Source of the DNA: Gigantopelta aegis
Lineage: Eukaryota; Mollusca; Gastropoda; Neomphalida; Peltospiridae
DNA: 64,000 bases
Assembly (NCBI RefSeq): GCF_016097555.1
Contig: NC_054713.1
Location: 11,454,973 to 11,518,972 of the forward strand
Direction of reading: 5' to 3'
The position numbers were made by a program, and so were the translations under genes. Under the pieces are notes generated by a model. The model ran no database searches. It was not told where the DNA came from and saw only the letters and a program-made list of their open reading frames with translations. Every line of letters starts with the position of its first letter. Position 1 is the first letter of the stretch. Shown in pieces: positions 22,579-33,211 of the stretch.

Positions 22579-24465
22579 TTAAAGGAAGGAACAATTAAGG
22601 CATTTGGCCTGGTATGCATATTCAACGATATATAATGCACATTATTGCTTAATATCAACAAGTATAATCGTATAGTTAATTAATAAAATGGTTAAATGTG
22701 ACGGCTATTATATATAACGGGGGCAGCCATTTTGTACCATCTCGCGTAACGTCAGGAATGAGCCTTAGAACTAGAGAACACAATCTACCTGGTTTTTGCG
22801 GGATGATAAATAGTCATACATTGCAATGTTCTGTAATAATACACATCCCAGTAAGCCAGCAATAAGTATATTCAGCACTATATATATATTATTTTTCAAT
22901 ACAAAATAAAATACCATTGTCAAAGTGGCTGCACAACAAGTCGAAATAATTAACTATGTTTTGTCCATGCATTAACCTACATACTGAAATGATACACAGA
23001 GTGTTTTCTTAGTTAATTGGTCTATGCTGTTAGTTGCTTCTACCTGTGATTCCTGATTGGCAGGTGTGTATTTGATTGGTAACCAGACGAGCCAATTAAT
23101 TGACGCTGTCTAGACACAAAAATACATACCGGTATTGTGGAATATTACCTGTCACCCCTAAAATGGTAGTGGACATGGTTTATTACTGTAAATAGTTCTG
23201 TAAAACTATTGATTAAGTAGACTTTTTCATCTAAAACCACAGAACTGACCAATTACGTAGTCCCAAAGAAAAAACAATTATCACTTGGGTATCGTGAGTT
23301 GTTGTTTTTGCTCCAACGTAGCATATCAATAGGCCTAATAGTGTATGTTTTTCCTTTGGATTATTTAACAGAGAAAAATACTATAACCCCATTTTGTTCC
23401 GTTAATGCAACTTGAAATATATTTAGTTAAATAGTTTATTATTATATTACGTTAATTATGCTGTTTTACAAGTCAGGTTGATCAAAGAGAAGTGCCTTGT
23501 CGTAAATTACTGCTTTTGTTTACACTGTACATACAGGATATGGTCAGGAGCTGACGTCACTTCGCCCCAAGCTATCCCACCGGACGTAACAAAAACGAAA
23601 CAAAATGGCTGCCCCAGTTAGCAGGAATAATCATGTTTTTTCATTCACTCTAAAATTACGCGTTTTTCATTTGCTAAAGTGTCGGTATGTGTTGGTGGTC
23701 CGGGTATGCATCTTTCCAACACATAAGGCTCTTGTTTGAGTTGACCCTACCTTTAAAGTGTCGGTATGTGTTGGTGGTCCGGGTATGCATCTTTCCAACA
23801 CATACGGCTCGTTTGAGTTGACCCTACCTTTAAAGTGTCGGTATGTGTTGGTGGTCCGGGTATGCATCTTTCCAACACATAAGGCTCTTGTTGGAGTTGA
23901 CCCTACCTTTAAAGTGTCAGTATGTGTTGGTGGTCCGGGTATGCATCTTTCCAACACATAAGGCTCTTGTTGGAGTTGACCCTACCTTTAAAGTGTCGGT
24001 ATGTGTTGGTGGTCCGGGTGTGCATCTTTCCAACACATAAGGCTCTTTTTGGAGTTGACCCTACCTTTAAAGTGTCGGTATGTGTTGGTGGTCCGGGTGT
24101 GCATCTTTCCAACACATAAGGCTCTTGTTGGAGTTGACCCTACCTTTAAAGTGTCGGTATGTGTTGGTGGTCCGGGTGTGCATCTTTCCAACACATAAGG
24201 CTCTTGTTGGAGTTGACCCTACCTTTAAAGTGTCGGTATGTGTTGGTGGTCCGGGTATGCATCTTTCCAACACATAAGGCTCTTGTTGGAGTTGACCCTA
24301 CCTTTAAAGTGTCGGTATGTGTTGGTGGTCCGGGTATGCATCTTTCCAACACATAAGGCTCTTGCTGGAGTTGACCCTACCTTTAAAGTGTCGGTATGTG
24401 TTGGTGGTCCGGGTATGCATCTTTCCAACACATAAAGCTCTTGTTTGAGTTGACCCTACCTTTAA
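22579..24465 (-). mobile_element. TTAA-flanked element, copy 1, inserted in a gene X exon
   Basis: It is bounded by TTAA (22579-22582 and 24462-24465). The ends read ttaaaggaaggaacaattaa and, from the other side, ttaaaggtagggtcaactc. The body (22583-23676, with tgacgtcacttcgccccaag near 23,553) has no transposase frame. A second, inverted copy is at 25738-27278. The ~79-bp terminal segment next to 24461 is amplified ten times (separate entry). TTAA specificity suggests mobilisation by a piggyBac-like enzyme; that is family knowledge, not seen here. Confidence 0.8.
23677..24461. repeat. 79-bp minisatellite, 10 copies, made of a transposon end
   Basis: The unit contains gtcggtatgtgttggtggtc, tgcatctttccaacacataa and gttgaccctaccttta. 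The inverted copy of the element at 25738 has this segment only once, so the array arose by tandem growth within copy 1. Frames open on both strands all through it because 79 is not a multiple of three and stops are rare; they are not genes. Confidence 0.93.
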
Positions 24466-24545
24466 CTTTCTTGGTCGGATTGGGTTTGTATGTCTCATCA
24501 TCGTCATCCTCGCTACTGCTACTAGATAACTGTTTCTTCTTGCGT
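24466..24545 (-). CDS. gene X, left-hand part of the split exon
   Basis: After a tttacag acceptor, the exon opens with A (completing AA|A from the previous exon). It encodes RKKKQLSSSSSEDDDDETYK and then PNPTKKV up to the TTAA where the transposon starts. It has a basic patch, a serine run and an acidic run, as in disordered linkers of nuclear proteins. The only donor-like site here, AAAG|GTAGGG, is formed by the transposon end itself. Confidence 0.65.
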
Positions 24546-24574
24546 CTGTAAACAAATAATGGTAAAAACATTTT

Positions 24575-25129
24575 GAAAAAAAATCACGTTTGATTAAATT
24601 TCCAATTTGGTTATTTTGGCACACATGCAATGTGCTAAAATGGTACAACGTATCCAAAAGGTTCATGATATTTTCCAAAATGATTTCGATCATTGTAATA
24701 TAGATATAGAGATAGAGATAGAGATAGAGATAGAGATAGAGATAGAAATAGAGATAGAGATAGATAGATAGATCAGATCAAACATTTTAAATAGGAAAAA
24801 ATCACGTTTGATTAAATTTCCAATTTGGTTATTTTGGCACACATGCAATGTGCTAAAATGGTACAACGTATCCAAAAGGTTCATGATATTTTCCAAAATG
24901 ATTTCGATCATTGTAATATAGATATAGAGATAGAGATAGAGATAGAGATAGAAATAGAGATAGAGATAGATAGATAGATCAGATCAAACATTTTAAATAG
25001 GAAAAAATCACGTTTGATTAAATTTCCAATTTGGTTATTTTGGCACACATGCAATGTGCTAAAATGGTACAACGTATCCAAAAGGTTCATGATATGTTCC
25101 AAAATGATTTCGATCATTGTAATATATAC

Positions 25130-25197
<68 letters not shown>

Positions 25198-25237
25198 ATA
25201 TGTAGATAGATAGATCAGATCAAACATTTTAAATAGG
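24575..25237. repeat. triplicated ~220-bp unit with (GATA/GAGATA)n and (AT)n cores
   Basis: Three direct copies start near 24,575, 24,797 and 25,002. Each contains tcacgtttgattaaatttcc, acatgcaatgtgctaaaatg and gatttcgatcattgtaatat, and ends with gatcagatcaaacattttaa. The first two carry gagata repeats. In the third this is replaced by a ~64-bp AT run (25,127-25,190). It lies in an intron of gene X. Confidence 0.93.
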
Positions 25238-25386
25238 ACTGTTCACACATCAGGATGACACATCATCAATTCTGGCCTAGAGGTAGGATGGAGGGGGGGG
25301 GGGGGGGGAGAGAAATACTTCTCTCTGAAATCTCTTGAACACCCAACCACATCTTTCACATAAAGCTAGATACGCCTCTGAAGCCT

Positions 25387-25741
25387 TTAAAGTAACATTC
25401 CTGAGTTTGCTGCAAGTTTTAAGATGTTATCGACTAACAATTGTAATTACATATCAAATATATTGTTTCTGCATAAAATATTAGTGGCTGTATATTAAAT
25501 GTGTTTCTGATCGTACTAATATTTGTACTAGGTTAAATTTCATTTTATTTCCTCAAAAATGTTTTTCGTACATACAAAATTATTTTAAGACAAAATCCAG
25601 TTTGGGCTTCTTAGAAATATTAAGATGACCAGAAACGCATTGAATATACAGACGCTAAATAAGAAAACATATTTAATCGTAGAAATATTGTATTAGTCTA
25701 AAACATCTTACAATCAAGCAAACTCAGGAATGTCCCTTTAA
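25387..25741. mobile_element. TTAA-flanked MITE, 355 bp
   Basis: Terminal inverted repeats ttaaagtaacattcctgagtt / aactcaggaatgtccctttaa, with a few mismatches. TTAA lies at both ends. Its right TTAA (25738-25741) is shared with the next element, so the two lie back to back. Confidence 0.88.
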
Positions 25742-27278
25742 AGGTAGAGTAAACTCAAACAAGAGATTTATGTGTTGGAAAGATCCATACCCGGACCACC
25801 AACACATACTAACACTTTAACAAATGAAAAACGCGTAATTTTAGAGTGAATGAAAAAAACATGATTATTCCTGCTAACTGGGGCCAGCCATTTTGTTTCG
25901 TTTTTGTGACGTCCGGTGGTATAGCTTGGGGCGAAGTGACTTCAGCTCCGTCCATCTGCTCTATGCACAGTGTAAATAAACGCTCTAATTTACGACAAGG
26001 CGCTTCGCTTTCATCAACCTGACTTGTAAAACATAAATGACTTGATTTAGAGAATAACTAACGAGCTACGAGGAATTATGAATTATCTGTCCCAAGTGAA
26101 TGAATGTTGTAAACCCGAGCCTTTGGCGAGGGTTTTACAACATCATTCACGAGGGACAGATAATTCGTAACTCCTCGTAGCGAGTTGGTTATTCTCTTTA
26201 TTACCCATTGTCAATTTTAACTGAATTTTAATGTAATAATATTCCTCTGCAGTCTACAACAAAGCCATCAGCCATTACGTCATATAATCTTATGCGCTAC
26301 ATGAGTCTTATTTGTTTTTGTAAATCTTTGTAGATCGTATAACGTATGTGTAATCTGACTCATGAATGGAAACATTATATGAATGAAAGTGAAGTTCCGG
26401 CCATGCCAAGCAACCAACCAAACGTCGTGATTTTTAAGCCAGCCAATCAGTGGCTGTAGAAGCAATCTGCACACTGTGCAGAGATCGAAAAAATATAACC
26501 CTGTATATTTGAGCCCATATGCTACGTTTGAGCAAAAACGACCACTCACGATACCCAAGTGATAATTTTCTTTTCTTTGGGACTACGTAATTGGTCAGTT
26601 TTGTGATTTTAAAGTCTACTTAATCAAGGGTTTTACAGAATTACTAACAATAATAAAGCAAGACGGCTGATCGATTACGATTAGAGGGGTGTCCGTGCGG
26701 TTAAAACACAATACCCTGTGATCTTAATAAAAGAGGCACATCTTTTTAGTGGGTCTAGACTCAGTGTCTTGGGGCCGTCTAAATATACACCTGCCAATCA
26801 GGAATCACAGGTACAGGCCACGGAAAGAAACAACCAATTAACTAAGAAAACACTCCGATTATTATTTCAGTATGTGGGTTAATTTATGTACAAACCATAA
26901 TACAGTTATTTCAACACTTTGACAATGGTGGTTTATTTTGTATTAAATATAATATATAATTGTTGCTGGCTTACTGGGATGACTATTATTACAGAATATT
27001 GCGATGCATCCGCAAAAATCAGGTATGTTTTGTTTCTTGTGTTCAAAGACTAATTCCTGACGTGACACGTTAGGTATTACGTAACCACCAGCTCGCCAGA
27101 GGGCGTATTCACTGGGATGGTACAAAATGGCTGCGCCCGTTATATATAATAGCCGTCACATTTAACCGTTTTATTAATTAACTATACGATTATACTTGTT
27201 GATATTAAGCAATAATGTGCATTATATATCGTTGAATACGCATACCAGGTCAAATGCCTTGATTGTCCCCTCCTTTAA
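25738..27278 (+). mobile_element. TTAA-flanked element, copy 2, inverted relative to copy 1
   Basis: It begins ttaaaggtagagtaaactc and ends ttgattgtcccctcctttaa. Segment by segment it is the reverse complement of 22579-23757: cacctgccaatcaggaatca here against tgattcctgattggcaggtg there; also cccaagtgataattttc and ataatgtgcattatatatcg. It is ~350 bp longer, mainly because of the foldback insertion at 26049 and the sequence after it. It lies in an intron of gene X. Confidence 0.85.
26049..26198. mobile_element. foldback (hairpin) element, ~150 bp
   Basis: gagaataactaacgagctac at the left pairs with gtagcgagttggttattctc at the right, and the pairing continues inward (attatctgtccc / gggacagataat; gttgtaaaaccc-type words) around a ~10-nt loop. 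A similar structure with agagaataact ends lies at 61064-61208. Confidence 0.8.
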
Positions 27279-27338
27279 AGTAAACTGTGAACTGAAAGTT
27301 TAAAACTATTATTGGTAATAGGCCTTGTAAATACTCAC

Positions 27339-27441
27339 TTTCGAATTAGTCTGCCCATCACCAGTGCCTCCTCAGGATCTGTTTGAAGATCAGACTGGTC
27401 CTCTGCCAACTTTAACTTCCGATGTTCATCAGCATAGGTTG
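27339..27441 (-). CDS. gene X, internal exon
   Basis: The exon encodes TYADEHRKLKLAEDQSDLQT and DPEEALVMGRLIR between an acceptor (ctatgtag) and a consensus donor (GTGAGT). It has 33 full codons with two bases on either side. The trailing AA joins the A at 24545, keeping the frame. It opens with two bases of a codon, so an earlier exon must end with one. The exon at 27724 ends in phase 0 and does not fit directly. Charged, predicted mostly helical; no domain recognised. Confidence 0.62.
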
Positions 27442-27723
27442 CTACATAGATAAATATTGGGCACAGTTTTAATAACTGACATTTTTAAAATTAAAACAAT
27501 CAATTGCCTGAAATTGCATTGGTATGAAACTTGACTGTTCCTCCATAGCGGAAACAACCAGTGCCCATACAATTTAAGCCGACTAGACAAACATGGTTAC
27601 TTTGTTTTGAAAATGATTATGGGCCAATAGTACTTTGTTTTTGCATAACATTTTGTTCGAATATACTAAACACATTTTGATATATTGCTTTAATGCATAA
27701 AGAATGTTACGTAAGTGACATAC

Positions 27724-28206
27724 ATCCTTTTTTATACTAATTAGGTTGCCAGTAGACAATAATGTCCTTGGATCTTTTGGTAAATCAGGCTGAAATTTGG
27801 CCAAAATACCTAATAATGCTCTTAAAGAAATATGGGATATTTGATTTTCAACGGACCATTTCGCTAAGAGAACTGGAAGTTCTTCATCAATGGGTCCACC
27901 TATATCAATGTAATCATCATTACTGTCTGAATGTTGATCTGACTGATCTGATAGTTGTTCATGTTCACTGTCAGTAAATGCATCTTGTGGTGCATTAAAC
28001 TCAGATTCTCCATCACTTTCTTCATCAATTTGAAAATGTGTATCTATAATTCCACCACAAGGCACCCTAACTGACACAACAGGTTCAACATTATTCAAAA
28101 TGTTAATATCTATTTCTTCATCACTTTCATCTGTTTCTATGGCAATATCATGTAGATGTGCCTCTACTTTAGCATTCATTTTCCTTCGTTTTGTCCAGTA
28201 AGACAT
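27724..28206 (-). CDS. transposase-associated repeat protein, N-terminal exon
   Basis: From M at 28206 the frame runs MSYWTKRRKMNAKVEAHLHD, then an acidic Asp/Glu/Ser-rich stretch, then WSVENQISHISLRALLGILA and LPKDPRTLLSTGNL. A helical segment followed by L-P-x-D-x-R-T-L-L is a motif I recall from many multi-copy invertebrate proteins annotated as transposase-domain or uncharacterised. It probably belongs to a transposon-derived family. A GTATGT donor follows AAG GAT (phase 0). It may be the first exon of gene X, but the phases do not match the exon at 27441, so either an exon is missing between them or they are separate. About 161 codons. Confidence 0.5.
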
Positions 28207-29012
28207 ACTAGCTTTAGTATTAATTGTTTTGGTGATATTATATCGACTTGAAACTAACCATGCATCAAATAAAACCTGTAGACAATCTATGAATATCACA
28301 TATAGCTACTATTCAGGTAAAATTATTAAATATACCTGGTATTAATACAGGCCAATTTGGCAATCTCACGGAGTCAGACTGTGACAGTAATTTATCTGGT
28401 TCAAATTGTCACTGACGAAGGATGAATAATATTTAATGCCAAGTGGACACTATGTTTTAGCAAACCATTATCGGAAGGCAGCAATTGTGCAAGATGAGTG
28501 ACGATTTTGATGCCAATCTTTGCATTGCTGCATGGCCTCAATTATAACCAGGCAAATAAATATTAAAATTTGATATTTATTTTATAACAAAGTACATTAA
28601 TCAATATTATATTTACGTCCAACTTTACACGTAACTTGCGTTTTTGTTGTTTCGTGAATAGCTCTTCAGTCGTAGATTTACGTTTACGTGTAAAACTAGG
28701 CTTACGATGTTTTGTGAATATGGGTCCAGTACTGTTTTGCCAGTACACGGATCTTTAACTTGTTACAGTATTTTGTATCGGCACGTATGTATTGCGCCGT
28801 TCAACATTTTCAGTTGTTAAAAACAACTACATGATAAAATATATATTTCTGAACTATGCACAATGGACGAACACTTTGTTTAATTCTTTTTTTTTTTCTT
28901 TTTTTTTTAAATGAAAACATCAATTTGTCCAGTGTTCCGGTATGGTCCTCATGTTACCAACGGTTCCACAGGGAATGCCTTTTTTTATACTATGAAATTT
29001 ACTACATGTTAT
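28207..29012. other. no gene; dispersed repeat at 28617-28725
   Basis: 28617-28725 is the inverted partner of 43256-43365 (acgtttacgtgtaaaa, cttcagtcgtagatttacgt). T-rich runs lie near 28,888-28,908. No other exon candidate. Confidence 0.5.
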
Positions 29013-29517
29013 TTATTTCTGAACCGATTGTTTTATAAATTGGACACAAAAAATAGCCTTACGTTTCCGGTTCCTTTTCTGTTGTCTGACAGGAAGAGGT
29101 GAGAGAGCTCGATTAAAGCCCTTCGTATTTACCACAGCAATGACAACTGAATTTCCTGGGGTAGGTGTTGGGCCAGGATTATTAGATCTAGCAAGACGTT
29201 CTGTTGTCTCATCATTCTCAAAGCCTGATACATTTCCTGGGGTAGGTGTTGAGCCTGGCGTATCAGATCTAGCTGGACTTTCTGTTGCCTCACCATTCTC
29301 AGAGTCTGATACAATTCCTGGGGTAGATGTTAGGCCTGGACTATCAGATCTAGCTGGACTTTCTGTTGTCTCGTCATTCTCAGAGCCTGATACATGTCCT
29401 GGGGTAGGTGTTGAACCTGGCGTATCAGATCTAGCTGGACTTTCTGTTGCCTCACCATTCTCAGAGCCTGATACATTTCCTGGGGTAGGTGTTGGGCCTG
29501 GCATATCAGATCTACTA
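29013..29517 (-). CDS. P/T/S/E-repeat exon and basic C-terminus, truncated locus copy (copy 0)
   Basis: Five 81-bp units encode the 27-residue repeat (SPARSDTPGSTPTPGNVSGS-type). After these comes a unique tail, SVVIAVVNTKGFNRALSPLP and a K/R-rich end, then TGA near 29013. The right border at ~29,517 is where the next copy of the locus begins (cagatcta joins ctacgcaatac), so the head of this gene copy is missing. It may serve as the last exon for the neighbouring copy, but no phase-compatible acceptor was confirmed. The plus strand is open too; the minus strand is favoured because the phase-matched exons of the complete copies lie there. Confidence 0.4.
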
Positions 29518-29718
29518 CGCAATACTAAATTCCCCGTAAACCGAAACTGGAAGTTGTATTTGTTGACAGTTACCAAGAGTTACATAAATAATAAATAACA
29601 TTTACTTTTGTACTAATAATCAGTGGCATAGGAAGGTGCTAAAAAGTGGGGGGTGGCACACTTTTACACTATTATCAAACAAATATAAAGCAAACTATCT
29701 GAAAAGTGGAAGGCTCAC

Positions 29719-30180
29719 CATTCTCAGAGCCTAATACATTTCCTGGGGTAGGTGTTGGGCCTGGCGTATCAGATCTAGCTGGAATTCCTGTTGCCTCACC
29801 ATTCTCAGAGCCTGATACATTTTCTGGGGTAGGTGTTGGGCCTGGCGTATCAGATCTAGCTGGACTTTCTGTTGCCTCACCATTCTCAGAGCCTGATACA
29901 TTTCCTGGGGTAGGTGTTGGGCCTGGCGTATCAGATCTAGCTGGAATTCCTGTTGCCTCACCATTCTCAGAGCCTGATACATTTCCTGGGGTAGGTGTTG
30001 GGCCTGGCGTATCAGATCTAGCTGGAATTCCTGTTGCCTCACCATTCTCAGAGCCTGATACATTTTCTGGGGTAGGTGTTGGGCCTGGCGTATCAGATCT
30101 AGCTGGACTTTCTGTTGCCTCAACATTCTTAGAGCCTGATACATTTCCTGGGGTAGGTGTTGGGCCTGGAACCAGGGATT
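29719..30180 (-). CDS. ParB-like gene, copy A, repeat exon
   Basis: Second exon of the gene that starts at 32122. The acceptor is cgtccacag, followed by AA TCC CTG GTT; the leading AA joins the G left by exon 1 to give glutamate. It encodes SLVPGPTPTPGNVSGS and six 27-residue units of the type PARSDTPGPTPTPGNVSGSE, probably a flexible disordered arm. It ends GAG AAT G in front of a good GTGAGC donor, so another exon should follow. Every unit carries the similar sequence AATG|GTGAGG, so alternative donors are possible. The left border runs into a MITE fragment (gaaaagtggaagg). No function can be assigned to the repeat. Confidence 0.55.
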
Positions 30181-31731
30181 CTGTGGACGACGTAATAATG
30201 CATGTCTTACACAATCGTCATTGTATGCAAATTCAAAAATTATATAAGGGTGTATACTATCAAATCAAATCCCATAGACGACAATAGTAACATGTGGCTA
30301 AAATCCCTACCTGCATCGCATCAATCGACATAAACGACACGGATATAAATACTACCACCCCTCACCCTTGAAGTGAATCAGAAAAAAATTGGGGGGTTAA
30401 GCTGCTCATTTCTGAGATAAAGGGTAGCGTCTATGACTACCCTAGTTCTGCACAAAATTCGAGTACGTTTTTTTACAGGTACCGCTTACATGTTCCAAGC
30501 ACAAGGCTACTTGACACAGTGGTATTAGATGAAATAAAACTGCATACATTTTTAGCCCAGATGAAACTAATTTTGTTTACAACCAACACACTCATATTTA
30601 TAGCCAATCACAGGACTTGTGGTGTTCACTTCTCTATCAAAAATTTCGATGCACCTCAAACTTTGACCCAGCCGGAAGTTATTTGGTTTAGTACTACCAC
30701 AAGTGGGGCAAAGAGTGCCGTCCCCAGCGCTCTTTGGCCCAATAGGGGTGGCACGCTTTGCCTCAATGGAAGACTTATGAAATATGCTGAATTTCTAAAA
30801 TTGAAAAGTCCGTCTCGCATTGAAACCCACCTAAACAGAACTGCTAATTACTGAATATGATCAATTTTAAGATTCCTTGTGGATTCATGCCTTAAAACGC
30901 AAACAAAACATACATAGATAATCACTATTTTTGGATTTTCATAGCTCTTGCCTATAGTTAATGCTTTAATGACGGTAACTTGATGTCGGATGGTGGACAA
31001 CGTCACTGCTCATTGATTGGATTGTTCCGGCAGTGCCACCTAACGATCATTTCTGAATAAATTAAGTGGGTTGCTTTGCCCGACCGGTGCGGTTTACCCC
31101 GCTCTCCCCTACATGTAACGCGTATGCCAACCGCTGGCCACTGTCAAATTTTCAAGGCAAATCCCCCACCAACCCCTGGAAAGGTGTTGTACCATACCTC
31201 TATGGATATAAATATGTTTTGGAGATATGAGACGACCCCTCGATCAAGGCAGTTAAATTTGTTCAAAATCACGTGAGAAGCTCAGCGCCAGCGCAAATCA
31301 CGTAAAGTCCCAGTTCTACTGGCGTCCCGCTAAATGAAGAAAAACAAAGCTGGCCGTTGCGTTTGTAGTTGACCTAGATAATGTAGATAAGCGAGCATTG
31401 CGAAATTATAGCGATGTGGTGGACCTTTTATGTACCAAATAGAACTGAATCATCTATTCTAAATGCTTAAATAATAAAAATATTCCAGGGACTGCAGCTT
31501 TAAGTCACTTGAGCTCTAGGACAGACACACGGATAAACCCAGTTCAATCTATAAACATTGTTTTATAGGCATGTCTGGTTTCTTTGGAGCACATACAACC
31601 TTATCAAAGCATACATTCAACTCCGCCTTATGCAGAGATGCGGTTTGGAATTAGGTATTTATTTTGTTACAAAACTACTAAATAAATAGTACAAGCATAT
31701 TAATTTAACTAATTTAACAAACGATATATAC

Positions 31732-32122
31732 CTTCTTTGTGCTGTTTAATAATGTTTGTAAATTTATCATCCATAAGAGAATCTTTACGAATACTGATGG
31801 ACTTTCCACCGTTATGAGTCGTATGCTTTTTTTTTAAATAGACTGAATCAAACGGTTTCATATTCACTTTCACTTTATTCACTAAACCAGCCAATTCCAT
31901 TTTTTTCAACAGGTACAAACGGCGATTGCCGTCTACAACGAAATATTGTCCTTCATAGGTCATCACGTCCATTGGTGAAAAGACATCTTCTGGTTTCGTG
32001 GATCCCAATACGTTTTTCAAAGACGAATCCAAAGTCTGACGATTTCGAAATTTATTTTTTACACTCTTTTGTGCATGCAACAGTTCTGACGGTCGAAAGT
32101 CACGGTACATTGTGACACACAC
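31732..32122 (-). CDS. ParB/sulfiredoxin-fold-like protein, copy A, first exon
   Basis: 130 codons plus one base from ATG at 32122 to a GTATAT donor. The core shows FRPSELLHAQ, RNRQTLDSSLKNVLG, then FVVDGNRRLYLLKKMELAGL and VNKVKVNMKPFD. The succession of a start such as F-x-x-x-x-h, a helix (Q-T-L-D-S-S-L), a strand and then the V-D-G-N-R-R-L-Y-x-L-K helix resembles the ParB/sulfiredoxin-like domain of small eukaryotic proteins with the D-N-R-R-L signature. ParB relatives bind nucleotides or DNA, and sulfiredoxin repairs peroxiredoxin; which of these applies here, if any, is unknown. No sulfiredoxin catalytic cysteine motif is seen. A second possible start is the M at codon 5. The partner exon with repeats is 1.55 kb downstream, in phase. 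Confidence 0.6.
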
Positions 32123-32448
32123 TAGTACTTTGTGCAGCGAATATTAAATATTTTATAACTTATTTTATCTCGCCGAATGTTTCTCTGTTGGTGTTTGAAT
32201 ATTCAGTCTGTATACAGTCCATTGCCTTACGGTACATGAAATGAAACCTAAATCGTGTCCTTAATTCATGAATGTTCGATTCCAAGAAATAAGCTACTAC
32301 GCAATACTAAATTCCCCGTAAACCGAAACTGGAAGTTGTATTTGTTGACAGTTACCAAGAGTTACATAAATAATATATAACATTTACTTTTGTACTAATA
32401 ATCAGTGGCATAGGAAGGTGCTAAAAAGTGGGGGGTGGCACACTTTTA

Positions 32449-33149
32449 TAAGAATAAGAATAAGAATAATTTATTTGCATAACACCCGAATATGGGCAGA
32501 GCAAAAATAACAATATAATATACATTTATCTGCAGTAACAGTAACATAAATATACATTAATTACATGAACAAACATCTGAATCAACAAATACATATGTAA
32601 TTTAAGCCTATTACTAGTGATATTGATATTTAGGTAAAAGCAAATATTGTCAGAAGTGCAGAGCCATAAAAACCCCATCAACTATGGCGTTCGTGAATTA
32701 TTTTTCATGAATCCACACACCCCCGCACATTCTCCATCAGCCTATACAGACGTGAAATGCAAACAATCTGAAATCACTTCCAACTCATATGCTTTCACGC
32801 AACTTAAAGCATATCTTTACAAATTGCAAATGATAGGGCATAATTCCGGAATATTGTTGCGTGTAAGAAATAAGAATTTTTCATTATCAGTCAAAAAAGA
32901 AAAATGTGATTCTTGTTTTATTATTTTATGATGTAAATCATTTCTAAAAGCATTATATATAGGGCACGTCATAATGAAATGATATTCGTCTTCAACTTCT
33001 AGGGGACAGTTGGGACAATATCTCTCATTCGCAGGGACAGGTGGTTTCTTGTATCTTCCCTTTTCAATCATAAGTGAATGTGAACTTAAACGAAGCCTAC
33101 TAAAAGCTTTTCTGCTTTCATAGTCTTTGGTATGTAATAAATATATTTA
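32449..33149 (-). mobile_element. 5'-truncated LINE fragment with target duplication
   Basis: It is inserted into copy B between two copies of cacactttta (32439-32448 and 33150-33159). The minus-strand frame 33071-32817 reads KGRYKKPPVPANERYCPNCP, then EVEDEYHFIMTCPIYNAFRN. This is the C-x2-C ... E-D-E-x-H-F ... C-x-x-Y zinc-knuckle tail found near the C-terminus of many LINE reverse transcriptase proteins. The 3' end is a (ttattc)n-type tail. Only the tail of the element was copied. Confidence 0.85.
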
Positions 33150-33211
33150 CACACTTTTACACTATTATCAAACAAATATAAAGCAAACTATCTGAAAAGT
33201 GGAAGGCTCAC

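Larger units (their letters stand above)
29518..32291. repeat. tandem duplication, copy A (2.8 kb)
   Basis: It starts actacgcaatactaaattcc and ends ttccaagaaataagct. The same order (MITE fragment, repeat exon, intron with the 30.5-kb dispersed repeat, ParB-like exon, upstream flank) is found again in 32292-36119. The two copies differ at a few percent of positions and by copy number in the repeat exon. Confidence 0.95.

Noticed and set aside
23667-24435. Many 65-96-codon frames on both strands
   Set aside because: All come from the 79-bp minisatellite; the period is not a multiple of three and the frames rotate through it.
29140-30287. Long plus-strand open frames over the 81-bp repeats (and at 33199-34185)
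   Set aside because: They mirror the minus-strand repeat exons. The minus strand has matching splice phases with the ParB-like exons; the plus strand has no flanking splice or start context.
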